From Entophlyctis helioformis (Eukaryota > Chytridiomycota > Chytridiomycetes > Chytridiales > Chytriomycetaceae): a DNA stretch of 64,000 bases. Under the pieces are notes generated by a model, which saw nothing but the letters and a program-made list of their open reading frames with translations, had not been told where the DNA came from and made no database searches. The position numbers were made by a program, and so were the translations under genes. Location of the stretch: positions 1 to 64,000 of the forward strand of contig JAHLKH010000061.1 of NCBI GenBank assembly GCA_025526915.1, in the 5' to 3' direction. Shown here in pieces: positions 27,313 to 38,667 of the stretch; positions within the stretch are counted from its first letter, which is position 1; each line of letters opens with the position of its first letter.

Positions 27313-29459
27313 ATGCAGCGGCACCGACCGCTGGCCTTGCCTGCGACCATGCACAACTACGCCCAGTTCGGCAACGGCGACGGCGACGGCGACGATGCAG
27401 ACGACATCTTCGAAGATGACGACCTGGATGACGATATCGACGACGACCTAGACGACGACGACGTGGACGACGGCCGCGCGCTTGCAGGTTCTGGCAGCGC
27501 AAGACCGGCAACCACCGCCAATGCAGCTGCAACGGCCATTGCGAACGCTGCTGCCGCGGCCATCGCTGCTGCCGCTGCCTCGGGCGCGAATGCCCAGTGG
27601 CGAGTGCAACAGCAGCAGCACCAACAGCACCACCAGCAGCAGTACCACCAGCAGTCTTCCGGCAGCTCATCTGCGACGCTTCTGCCGCCGCCCCAGCCCC
27701 ACCGCAGCGGCAGCAGATGCATCTCTTCCAGCAGCATCACGCTGCACAACGCGCAACGATCGTGCCCCTCGACAAGCGTCTGCCGTCAAGCTCAAGCGGC
27801 ACGAGTATGAGCCCGTGCCTGCCGGCTCGCTCATCAACATCTCGCCCTCGGCTCTCGTCAAGCAGTACAGCAGCCTGCGTCTCGAGAGCATTGCAGATCC
27901 GTCGGACAGTCGCAAGCCGCTTGCTCCAAAGCCGGTCTGGTTCATGCATGGCCGCGTGCATCCCTTGGAACTCGACACGATTGTCCACGACATCTTCTCG
28001 TCGTCGATGCTCGCCAGCGTCGATGTCAGCGCCGCGTGCAACTACTACGTGTCCATCCGCGATGCGATCCTTGCGCTCGCTGACCGGCAGCCTGCCGAGT
28101 ACCTGTCCCTGACAGACTGCGTCAATCAGCTGCCCAGGCCGTGTCCGGAGCTGCTCCATCTGTCTGCCATTCACCGCTTCCTCGAGCACCATGGAATCTT
28201 GAATGCGCAGGTAAGGGGAATGTCTGTGTTTACTATTCTCCCTGGAATGGCCACTGACATTGACCCAACTCTCTCGTTGGATTCGACAGACACAACATCT
28301 GGTGGGGCCGATCGCCTCGCAAGCAATTGATCTGGATCTGATTCGGTTTGGAGAAGAGTCTGTGCTTGTCAGAGGCAAACGGAAGCAGCAAGTCTCGGAC
28401 AGCGACTCCGATCAGCAGCAGCAGCAAAAGCGCAACCGTCTGTACCAGCAAGTATGGCCCGAAGAGCAGGAAGAAGACGCAGCCATGCCCAGCACACTGC
28501 GATCCATGTTCTCGTGCAAGATATGCAGTGCAGACACTCTGGCGTGGCGCTATGAGAGCATCAAGTTTCCTGGGCTCATTGTCTGTCCCAGCTGCTTTGC
28601 AGACGGCCGATTCCCATCGGACAGTGTCAGCAAAGACTTTTCAGACAGTATGGCCACATTCTCGGATCTGCCCTGCCAGAGCCGCCTTCGCCGTGGACGC
28701 CAGACGAGATCATTCGGCTTTTGGATGCGCTGGAGCGGCATGGCCTGGACTGGGGACAGGTGGCCGACGATGTTTTGACCAGATCGCCTGCCGACTGCGC
28801 GGCGTACTTTGCGCAGATACCCATCCTTGAGCCAGCCGCCAATGCCGTCCTGTCTCGCCTTGAAGACGTGGCTGGCGATCAGCCCATGGCCGGCCCTATT
28901 TCTCAAAGCGTCGACGCGATATCAAGCCAGAGCCATGTTGGAGGCTCCGACGCCAACCTTGCCGCACGTAAAGCAGGAGCACGGTGCTACGGTTGCGCCA
29001 GAGTCCAAGCCAGCCCCTGCCAAGCCTCTGTCGAGCTGGGCGACATTGCCGTCTGTTCTGCGGTTGAAACGGAACCATCAGCTTGACCAGCTCGTTGGCG
29101 ATGCGCCAAATCCGCTCATGTCGCTCATTCACATTCTGGCCACAACGGTCCATCCAGCCCTTGCGTCTGAAGCAGCACGCATCGGGTTTGCCGAGCTGTC
29201 CAAGAGCGACTCGCTGCTCGAGTCGCCCAACGCCGTGGACGGCGAGTCTGACGTTGCGGAAACGACACGCGCGCAGACCATGGCGCTCCTGACGCGCCAG
29301 GCGGCTGTGGTCGCGCTTGACGGTGCTATTGCCTTTGCTCGCTCGCTGGCCGAACGCGAGGAATACACCATCAAGAGCCAGGTTCGCGATCTTGTCCTTG
29401 CCCAGATACGGCGCGTGCAAGTCAAGCTGGGGCATCTCGAAAGCCTGAGATCTGAATAA
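27313..29459 (+). CDS. SWI3/SMARCC-type chromatin remodelling subunit (SWIRM, SANT)
   Basis: A scaffold subunit of SWI/SNF- or RSC-like remodellers. The start is at 27313 (MQRHRPLALP) or 27349. An Asp-rich acidic block (27380-27470), Ala-rich and Gln/His-rich segments follow. The SWIRM domain runs from 27930 (PVWFMHGRVHPLE) through YYVSIRDAILALA, YLSLTDCVNQLP and AIHRFLEHHGILNAQ. After an intron (about 28210-28290) come GPIASQAIDLD, a zinc-ribbon-like CKICSADTLAWRY then CPSCF, and a SANT domain (PDEIIRLLDALERHGLDWGQVA). The C-terminal coiled-coil region has EEYTIKSQVRDLVLAQIRRV. The frame changes near 27640-27780, in the SWIRM approach and before SANT, consistent with small indels. Confidence 0.87.
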
Positions 29460-29522
29460 ATAGTCTGGGTGAAGGTTGTTGAAGTGATATTGGCGGACGG
29501 ACGCGTTTGCCGTCGCGTCGAA

Positions 29523-32500
29523 ATGATGGAAACGGCGCTGCCGAAGCAGCCCAAGTAAGCGCTGTGTGGCTGCTTGTTGGGAGGCATGCAACAGCCGCTC
29601 TGGCCGACCGATGGCCTGTTTCTGCTGGCATGCTGCTCATTGTGGACTCGGACACGGCCCGTCCTCGTCCAACGCACACACACACAGGAATGCCCGCCGC
29701 CTGCAAGGGCCAACACACCATCAGCGCGAGCTGCAGTCCATCAGAGAGCTATGCGGGCATCTCAAGCAGCTGGCCGAGCTCCAGCGCTCCGAAGCCATCT
29801 TTCGGAGGAACCAAGACTACCTGGACCTCAAAGTATGGCGACACCAGAGACAAGGAGTGGTGCCAGCAAATGTTTGCTGACTGGACCGTCTTGGATTGCC
29901 GTCGCATGCGGGCGATAGGACATGACCGAGAAATCCAAGCGCGATGACGAGATCTCGCTGCTTGGGATCGAGGCCGCCATGGGCATCATCAACATCGGCT
30001 TGCGCAAACAGACGCTACGCATGCGTCTTGTGAACCGCATGACCGATGAGAAGGGTACGAGGCGTGGCAGGTGCATGCCGTACACTGTGGTGCAACGTTG
30101 GCAGGCACTGACGTGGTGCGGGTCGCTGGACAGAGCTGAGCAACATGATGCAGACCCACAAGGAAGACTTTACGCAGTTTATCTGGAAGCGGCGTCTGCA
30201 GTCACGGCGCGATCTCCGTCTGCTCTTTCAGGCCGGGTAAGGGATTGACACGGCTTGCCGCGCTCGTTGCTCCCATACTGACTGTCACTTGTGTCTGGGA
30301 AATGCCGGGGCGGCACAGACCAGGCATGATTGGCCGGTTTGGAGACCTGATTGCAGACTCGAGTCTGGAAACGATCCAGTCGTTTGAGCGAAGCAACTGG
30401 GCAAGGCTGTGCAAAGAAGCCATTTCGTCCAACATTTGCGACTATGACGATGTCCCTGGGTTCTTCAACAACAAGGTGACGATCCGTGGATGGGGATGGA
30501 TGTTGGCGGCGGACATCAGCAGGCTGATCACCGCTTGCGAGGGCAGGTCACGCTGATGGCCGTCAAGCCACCGACACGCATCAACGTGCTGCCCAACCGT
30601 CTCGAGTTCCAGCTGGAAGACAGCAGCGGCGTCGAGGGAGAGGAGCGCGACCTGGAGCGTTGGTACACCGTGTACGGCACATGCGGCCATGGGCGATCAA
30701 GCTGTATCCAAGCCGCTTATCAAAGACCTGGTCAGCCAGGCGTTTGAGCAACTCAAGCACCTGCACCGCGACACGGACTCGTTCTCGTACGTCCACATTC
30801 TGTCGCGGATGGTGGACCTCATGCATCCGACGCACCAGCTGCAAGCGACCGTGCTCGCCTACCCGCTGTACGGCGTGCAGATTCTCAAGCGTCGCGTGTC
30901 GGCGCTGGGATACGATCTTGGCGGTGCAAACGAAGAGTCGATGGTGCTGGACCACAAGCTTGCAGTCGACATCTTGCGGCAGATGCACCGTCGCCTGGAA
31001 AAGAGCATCGATTCTACTTTGAGTGGACGACGCCGCCAAGAACCAAGTGGCGTGTTGGTGGGCTGGATGGCGTCTCGTGGCCCTTCTTGGGCAGTGGCGT
31101 GATGGCTGCTGACCACACCGTTACGCAAACGCAGGTTTCGTGACCATGCGCCATATCCAGGTATCTGATCACAAGGCGTATCCGGACAAGACTCGTTAGT
31201 TTTGGCTTTGGGAGCGACGGACAGATTTACATTGACTCTGAGGCATTCAAGTATGTCGACGATCTGCGGACAGGTCCTTCGCTTGGAGGCACTCGGACGT
31301 GGGGGATATTTGTCGACATGCATGCCGGATCCATCCATCTCGTTGCCGACGGTAAGATGTTCCAGGCTGCGTTTGGCAGGGGAGCACCGAGTTTTGACGC
31401 CTACGAGCAGGACAGACAGAGGTATAGTCGTTTGTGCTGCCTCGCGTGGATTGCACACTCTGGCTGTGTGTGGGATTGACACGCTTTCCATTGGCGACGC
31501 GCAGACACATGATCCTCACCAACCAGCTCATCCCAATGATATCTGTCCAAGGTCAGACCCAGCATGCGTCTTGGTGGTGCCAAAGTGACTTATCATGGGC
31601 TTCCATCCGTTCGTGACTGTAGATGGCATGACCATCGAGGAGCGTGCCATGGTCAAGACCAACTTTGGCGATCGGCAGTTTGTGTACAACATGAACGTGA
31701 CGCCTGTCAACATGAATCTTCAGCCAGCACCAACCAAAGGCAAGCAATGGGAGACGATCACATCCTGCAACTGGGCAGGGACGACAACTGATTCTGGCGT
31801 GCGATGTGGACAGGCATCGACATGGTGTCGCTGCTTGAAATCTCCAGCTCGAATGCACACCGCGAGAGACTCTCGCAGGACGAAGACGAAAAGTTTCATA
31901 CAGTGAGCGGACACACTCGAGGTCGAGCGTGTGCTGTTATCCAAACACACTTGCTGACTGCCAGCTGTATGTAGTCGCTGGAAAAGAACTATTTCCGCGT
32001 GTCGCTCATTCCCGACACGGTCAAGAGCTTTTCACAGTTCCCGCCGTCAGTGTACCGCCGATCACTGGCAGCGACACGCATCCAGCGCGGTAGGATTGCA
32101 CGGGCTGTTCATGTCTGCTTGACCAGGACTGCACTGACACGACGATGTTGGCGTAGCATGGAGACGGTACCAGGGCCGCAGGATGCGCGAGAGGATCCGC
32201 AAAGAGCAGTACGCTGCCGCCGTGCTCATCCAACGCATGGCACGCAAGAAGCTCCGCAAGATCCGCGAGGTCAAGAACGAGTCTGCAGCCAAGATCCAGC
32301 GGTTCTGGCGCCGCAAGAAGTTTATCTGGATTGCCTTACTGCGTGAGTTCTCCAGCCCATCCGCCTGTGGCGTCATATGCTTCACGAGCGGGCTCGCTGA
32401 CTGACACGGCCTTGGCGATCGCCGTGGACAGGCTGCATCTACCAGCAGCCGATCCCGGAGCTGCATCGCGCGGCTACGCTCATCCAGCGCAAGTGGCGCC

Positions 32501-33467
32501 ACTGGCACATGTTCAAGAACTCGCCGCTGGCTTCCAAGTACCAGACCAAGATCGAGGGTACATGGAGTCGTCATTGGCGTTGGCAGGAGCTTGGGGATGC
32601 AGATGACTTACATCTGATGGATGCGGCCAGATCTGGAAAAGGCTGTCAACACAATCATCCACTGGTGGCGTCCACTGCACGGCAGGATGGCCGAGATCAA
32701 GGAGGCGCGCCGTGTAAGCCGTCCAACCTTGCCTATGCAGACCGTGCATGTCTCAGCATCTCACTAACCCCAAATGCGATGCCGTGCACAGCGCAACAAG
32801 GCAGCCACAGACATTCAGCGTGTCTGGCGCGGTAAGACCCACCGACTGTGCCCATCTGGTTTGCTGATCATGGCTGGCTGATGAGCTGACTGGCTCTTGG
32901 CCGACTGTGGCACAGGATACTATCTTCGCCAGCTGCTGCGGCCCGACCTGCGACACAAGCTCACCACGCTCGGAGCAGCCGTTGCCAAAGCAAGGTATGC
33001 ATGCGGTAGTGACGACGATCGAAAGTGGGTCGACTGACTGCGTTGTTGGTGCCATGGCTGCAGACACAACCTGCTCGAGATCCGCGGCGCGTACATTCTG
33101 CAAAACGCATGGCGCAATGCCCTGCAGCGCAAGATCCGGACAGAAAAACTCAAGACGCGCAACAAGGCTGCCACGCGCATCCAGGCTCTCTGGCGCGGAT
33201 TCTGGGTTCGCTCGCGTGAGTCTGCGCCATGCTTTCTGTCTCTGCCGAGTGGCCAGCTGCTGACCGCGTCCATCTGCTCAACCCCTGCTTGATCGACCCA
33301 ATCCAACGCAACACCACCAAACAGACACCACGCTGCGCTTCACGTACGGCGAGGCTGTGTTCCTGACAGCCGTGTGCAAGGCGCTCCGCCAGGCCCACTT
33401 CATCCTCAAAATGTACCGGCCCTGTGGCATTGTGTGTCCCAAGGCAGACAACCGCGACCACCGTTGA
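29523..33467 (+). CDS. IQ-motif protein with a SPRY-like domain, function unknown
   Basis: Not assigned to a named family. Exons 1-3 are 29523-29554 (MMETALPKQP), 29688-29832 and 29919-30054. A helical N-terminal half (RELQSIRELCGHLKQLAELQ; ETIQSFERSNWARLCKEAI) leads to an armadillo-like helical stretch near 30690-31000 (FEQLKHLHRDTDSFSYVHIL). A SPRY-like region follows, 31200-31730: SFGFGSDGQIYIDSEAF, GTRTWGIFVDMHAGSIHLVADG, and VKTNFGDRQFVYNM. From 32060 to 33220 there are at least five IQ motifs (AATRIQRGRIARA; AAVLIQRMARKKLRK; AAKIQRFWRRKK; AATLIQRKWRHWH; AATDIQRVWRG; AATRIQALWRGFW), which should bind calmodulin or centrin-like light chains. It ends ILKMYRPCGIVCPK. An axonemal or cytoskeletal role is inference only. 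Confidence 0.65.
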
Positions 33468-33655
33468 CGACACAAGGATCGGCCCGCGTCGTTGCGGCGG
33501 GGAGCAGACGAGCCCGCATTCCACGAGTGTCTCGCATGCCCACAATACACATGCCGTCGGCATCTCCAGAGGCTGCAGTTTGCTGGATGTTGATGTTCGC
33601 GAGGGACTGGACAGGCTTGGTGTGTATCGTTTTGGGGGGTTGTTTTCATTGCCGC

Positions 33656-34292
33656 TCACAGCTTCCGTGCGAGGATCGACTGCTGCTTCTGCACCTGCTC
33701 GAGCAGCGACTGCTGTTTTCGCTGAAAGTCCTTGTTCTCTGGGTACGCGCGCTGCGTGTGCAGCTGGCCGTTGGCGTCTGTGTATCTGTGGGCGGGGATG
33801 ACCACGTCGCCGAGGGTAAAGTGCTTGAGCTTGCTGATCTTGTCGCACGAGTCGATGCGCACGTAGTCGCCCACGACACACTTTTGCTCGGGGTCGTGGA
33901 CGAGGAAGTTGGTGTGGCGGCGGACAGGCTGGCAGTGGTGGTGTCGCAGGTGCCGGTGCAGTTGCCGTTCCGTTGGGTGTGGTCCGTCCCATGTCAGGGC
34001 AGGGCAGGTTGGGATCAGCTTTGTGCAGCCATGAATGCAGCCAGCCAGCCAGCCAGCCAGGCACTTTGGCGAGCAGCGGCTTGGAGCGACTCGTGGCGAC
34101 TGGCAGGCTCAGGAAGAAGCGGCTAGTAGCAGTGCAGACTGGCAGGCCGGCAGGCAGGCAGACAGGCAGGCAGACAGACAGACGCACCTTGAGCACAATG
34201 GGATGCAGCTTGAGGCGCTCGACCCGCACTTTGACGGTCTTGCGCATCGCAGTGCCAATGACTTCTCCGAGGAACGACTGGCGGGCAGGCAT
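33656..34292 (-). CDS. MRPS17: Mitochondrial small-subunit ribosomal protein uS17m
   Basis: Binds 16S-like rRNA in the mitoribosomal small subunit. Two exons (34188-34292 and 33656-33928) join in phase to 125 residues. Exon 1 starts MPARQSFLGEVIGTAMRKTV and gives VKVRVERLKLHP, the OB-fold strand typical of S17. Exon 2 has NFLVHDPEQKCVVGDYVRID followed by CDKISKLKHFTLGDVVIP. A Gln-rich helical tail ends ARKL. The start is 159 bp from that of the divergent BAP31 gene. A GT/CT-rich tract lies directly upstream. Confidence 0.92.
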
Positions 34293-34451
34293 GTGTGTGT
34301 GTGTGTGTGTGTCTGTCTGTGCACCACAGATGTGAGTGTGCGTGAGTGTGCGTGCGAGTGTGACTATAAGACAGTGAGCGGTTGGCTAGCCAGCCATGCA
34401 CGCACGCACAGGTGATCGTCGCCGTGCGAGCAACTTTGCCATCAAGTCACA

Positions 34452-35737
34452 ATGTCTCTGCCGTTCCAGATCGTGTTCCTGATGCTTGTCTTTGAGGTGG
34501 GCGGCCTGGATGCCATGATGCCATGCTGCCTGGATGTCTGGCTGCCATGCCTGCGCCTCTGCCTGCCTGCTGACCCTCGCCGCCGCCCACTGCTTGCTGC
34601 GTCCTTGTGCGGCAGATGAGCCTGTTTGTGCTGCTCATCGGTGCGTGGCTGCCCTTGCATGCATGCGTGGCCTTGCGTACATACGTGCATGGCCTTGCGT
34701 ACATGGCTGCGTGGCTGCCCTTGCACCATGCCCAGACTGACCACGCATCCGCACGCCGCACGCCGCACGCCGCCTGCAGCGCCCCTGCCGCTGTCGTGGC
34801 GCCGCGGCATGGTCAAGTGGATGTCCAAGAGCCCCATCATAAGCCAGATCCAATACGTCATGAACATTGCATTCATGCAAGTCGTGCCCCTTCTCGCCTA
34901 TCTTGCCTGCCTTGCCCCTCTCGCCTGCTCATATGACACTTGTGCTGACATGCTGCCGCGCTGCCTCGCATGCATCCTGCTCCACATCCACAGCTTCGTC
35001 GTGATGCTCTTCATTGGTGAGCTCCAGCCATTTGCACAATGCACACCGTCCATGCCCATCTCCCACGCTCACCCGCATGTCCATCATCAGACAGCCTCAA
35101 CAGACTCCGGTCCTCGCAGGAAAAGGACGCCGAGCACCACGGACACGCAGACGCGCTCTCCGATGCCCATCTGCATGCCAAGATGTTCCATGCCCAGCGC
35201 AACATCTACCTGACCGGCTCGGTCATCTTCCTGTCGCTCGTGCTCAACCGCTTCTACAACATGATCGTCGAGCTGCTCAAGAACGAGGAAAAGACCGAGG
35301 TGACACCGTCGCCGCTCTGGATCATCCGGCGCTCTCTCTCTCTTGGATGCTAAGAAAATCCCAATGCACGCTGTTTATTGCATCCACAGGTCCTCAAGCA
35401 GCAGGCGGCCAAGACGTCCAAGGAGTACCTGGTTCGTGATGGTTGCGCCGTGTCGTGCCGTGCCGTGTCGTGTCCTGTGGTGCTTCGGGATCAGTGGGCT
35501 GACGCGTTTAGGCTTGGCGTGCCTGTGCAGAAACTCCTTGATGGCGACCAGGAGAGAGACAAGCAGATTGACGAGCTCAAGGAGAAGCTGGCGGCGGCCG
35601 AGAAGGCTGTCAAGGATGTCGAGATCATCAAGAAGCAGGCGGCTCAGACGGCCGACGAGTACATGCGGCTCACCGACCGCTATGTCGCGCTCGAGAAGAA
35701 GCTGCAGTACGGGTCCGACTCGAAAAAGACCATCTGA
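34452..35737 (+). CDS. BAP31/BAP29-type ER membrane protein (YET family)
   Basis: A polytopic ER protein involved in sorting and quality control of membrane proteins. Seven exons: 34452-34496, 34616-34640, 34780-34880, about 34994-35016, 35091-35299, 35390-35431 and 35531-35737. The N-terminal half has three membrane helices (MSLPFQIVFLMLVFE then MSLFVLLI; IQYVMNIAFMQ then FVVMLFI; YLTGSVIFLSLVLNRFYNMI), with the conserved FHAQRN before the third. The C-terminal half is a coiled coil (DKQIDELKEKLAAAEKAV; KKQAAQTADEYMRLTDRY) ending KKTI, a dilysine ER-retrieval signal. The exon 3 to exon 4 junction is off by one base. It converges with EMC10. Confidence 0.88.
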
Positions 35738-35872
35738 GTGGATGCGATGCCTCGATGGGGCACGCCTCGCAGTCGTTTGCTGCCAACAAAGCATCGTGTC
35801 TTTGGGAGTCGCGCGTGGATATGCATTCATTGGATGGATGGTCGTGCCGTCGTTGGACGGGCGCGAATCAGA

Positions 35873-37007
35873 TCAGCTGGCAGGGGCAGCAGGAGCACCC
35901 TTCTTGGCCTCTTCGCCGCCGCCAGACGTGCCCATGGCAAACATGATCGCCATAGGGATGAGGTAGTACCTGTGATGGTCGGGGTGAGCATGCCACGCCA
36001 CGCCATGCCAGCCTTCCGCCAGCCGACGGCTTCCACAGTCCATCACGCGCGACCCACCAGTATTTTTGCAGGAAGCTCTGCTCAGGCGCGTTCTTGGCAC
36101 CTTCTACTTCGTCGGCAGCCTGCTCCATGGTCGGTCTGTCGATGTGTGGGTCAGCGAGTCAGAGCCCAGATCAGCGCATCGGTACGACACGTCTAGATGA
36201 GCAAGGCGATCAACGCACCTTGGGGCATCCTGGACACGGCCAAGGGTCACAAACGTCTTGTAGGCGGACACCTTGCTGAGCTGCAGTCGATCCAAGTCAG
36301 CTGAGGTTTGCTGCAGAGCTGCCCACAGACGCACACAGAGAGCGAGAGATCTACGCACGTTCACAGACTCGTCGCACGAGTGGGCAGCGACGAGGTAGTC
36401 GAGATGGAAGGGGTTGCCGTGGATGTCGAGGTGCAGGGTGAGCATCTCCTGGAACTTTGCGCTCTGCAGCATGCACTGCAGGTGTCGAGTGTCAGATCAA
36501 GCTGTTCAGATGGGGCAGGTGGATGGATGGGATGGGATGGATGGATGGGATGAACAGACGCACCAGCGGCACGGATGCGCTCAGGATGCGCTTGCTGTCG
36601 CCCTCGCCGACATGCACGTCGACATGGTAGCGGGTCGAGCGAGCCGCATCGACGGCCAGCAGCTCCTTGGGCACGGCCAGCGGCGCCTCGAGCCTGTTGG
36701 CGTTGCGCTTGGGCGACAGGGCGTCGACGAGGATCGTGCCACGGGCCACGGGAGCGGCGGTGGGCTTGCCCGTGTTGGCGTTGCTGAGCGAGTAGAAGAC
36801 GTCGAAGCGCTGCACGAGCGAGACGGGGTCGGCGGCCTCTGCGGCGGCATCGGCAGCAGCGGCATTGGCAGCGGCGGCACCAGGGGCAGAGCCCGCGGCA
36901 GGGGCCTTTGCAAAGAAGTCGTCGCTGGCCAGGAAGTCTGCCAGCGAGTCCGAGACGGCGAACACGGCCGACGCCTGCAGAGCGAGAAGAAGCAGCTTGG
37001 CGAGCAT
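35873..37007 (-). CDS. ER membrane protein complex subunit EMC10-like
   Basis: EMC inserts tail-anchored and polytopic proteins in the ER; EMC10 is its lumenal, single-pass subunit. The start at 37007 gives a signal peptide (MLAKLLLLALQASAVFA). A lumenal beta-rich domain follows: VQRFDVFYSLSNANTGK, RGTILVDAL, RYHVDVHVGEGD, then ILSASVPL, and after an intron LTLHLDIHGNPFHLDY. Next come VSAYKTFVTLGRVQDAP, EQSFLQKYW, and the membrane helix YYLIPMAIMFAMGTSGGGEE with a Gly/Ala tail. FLQKYW immediately before the helix is characteristic. The gene shares a 193-bp divergent promoter with metaxin. Confidence 0.8.
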
Positions 37008-37200
37008 CGTCGTGGCTGTGGTAGTGCCTGTGGTAGTGCCTGTGTGTGTGTCTGTGTGTGTGTAAGCGGGCAAGCCTGTAAGCAGGTCTGTAAGAGCAGC
37101 ACATGTACTGCACATGCGCCTTAGCCCACCTTTCGACTTGCACGCCAGATTCGTGGCAACCAACACACACACCAACACACAGACCAACACCCAAGCCCGC

Positions 37201-38601
37201 ATGCCACAGACCTCGTCGCTGCTTGCAGACGCCCGCCAAAGCGTCGCTGCCGCCCACCAGGCGCTGGCTGCGCACCTGCCCGCGCTGCCGCTGGCCACCA
37301 ACCCGCCCGTGTTCACGCCCGAGCCGCTGCCCGAGACGCCGCGCCTGTACATCCTGCCCCGCTCAAAGGAGCTGCTGACGTCGCTCGACGTCGACTGCCT
37401 CAAGGCACAGGTGCGTGCATGCGTGCGTACATGCGTGTGTGCGTGCACCCGACTGACTGGCTGACCGACTGGCCAACTGACGCACTGGACGACTGACTCC
37501 TGCCAGACGTATCTGCTCTTCTGCCACTACCCGCACACCGTCGTTGAGCACCACGAGCACAACTTCTCGCCGTCGGGCAGGCTGCCTGCACTGCTCACCA
37601 CAGACGGCCGCCTTCTCGCCGGCCAGGAGATCTACGCCGAGGCCAAGACCAAGGTGCGCTGGCATCCCCCCGTCTTACTCTTGCTTGCTCTCCATCTCTC
37701 TTGGCTCACCGCTCCCGCCTGCGATCGCATCCAGTTCGACCCAGAGTCCAAGGTGTCCAGAGAGGACCGGTCCAGCATGGAGGCCTTTCTGGCCTTGGTC
37801 GAGTCGCGCATCCGCTTCGCTCTGGCAAGTCTCCTCCTTCGCCACTTGCACAACGCCAATGTCTGCTCGCTCATCTGCCCGTCCAACAGGAGTACGAGTT
37901 CTGGTACGAGTCGGACCACTTTGAGTCGGTGACGGCCGCCGTGATGGGTGCACCCTACCCGTGGCCGCTCAACTACCTGTTGCCACGCATCGAGCGATCG
38001 CGCCGTGTGGCTGCCATGCTGAGCAAGAAGCCCGTTCTCAAGACGGAAGAGGTTGGTGTGCGGCCGGGTCTGCTGCTGGGTCGCCGCGGTCTCTCGTGAT
38101 GATGTGATGGTGTGATGGTGCCCTTTTCTGACCCTCGATGTTGTGTTTTGGGGGCAACAAGATCTATGCAGAGGCCAACCAGGCACTTCAAGATCTCTCG
38201 GTTGTGCTTGCAGGGCAGCTCTACCTGTTTGGCGCAGCGTACGTCTGCCTACTCGCTGCTCGCTGCTGCTTTGCCATGCAGAGCCGCAGTGCCTGACTGA
38301 CTGACTGACTGGCTGACTGGCTGGCGCTTCTCATGTCCGACAGACCAACCATTGCAGACGCGTCCCTGTTTGCCCATCTGCACACGGTGCTGTCCATGCT
38401 CAAGCACTCGCCCGCCGAGAGCCAGCTGCGCAACACGGTGCTCAACAACGATAACCTGATCAAGTACTCTCGGCGCGTGTGGAACACCTGGTGAGTGCGC
38501 CATCCACGCCGTGCAGCTGCGCGTGTCGTCTGTCTACCCGCATGTATTGACTGGATGCACGCGTGCGGGATGCGGCGGCCAGGTTCACGCACCAGGCTTG
38601 A
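37201..38601 (+). CDS. Metaxin-like SAM complex subunit (Sam35/Sam37 family)
   Basis: An outer-mitochondrial-membrane protein that assembles beta-barrels. Seven exons (37201-37410, 37507-37653, 37735-37824, 37890-38051, 38162-38238, 38344-38490, 38583-38601) join in phase to about 283 residues. The N-terminal thioredoxin-like (Tom37) part includes YLLFCHYPHTVVEHHEHNFS, then PSGRLPALLTTDGRLL. The C-terminal GST-like part has EYEFWYESDHFESVT, PYPWPLNYLLPR, and the metaxin signature PTIADASLFAHLHTVL with LIKYSRRVWNTW. Intron 3 begins with GCAAGT instead of GT and ends in CAG; only this joint keeps phase. No membrane anchor follows the GST part. Confidence 0.82.
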
Positions 38602-38667
38602 ACGCGGGGCAGGATGCCACAAGTATAAGAACATGAGAGGGAGAGAGAGAGAGGAGAAAGGAGAGAT

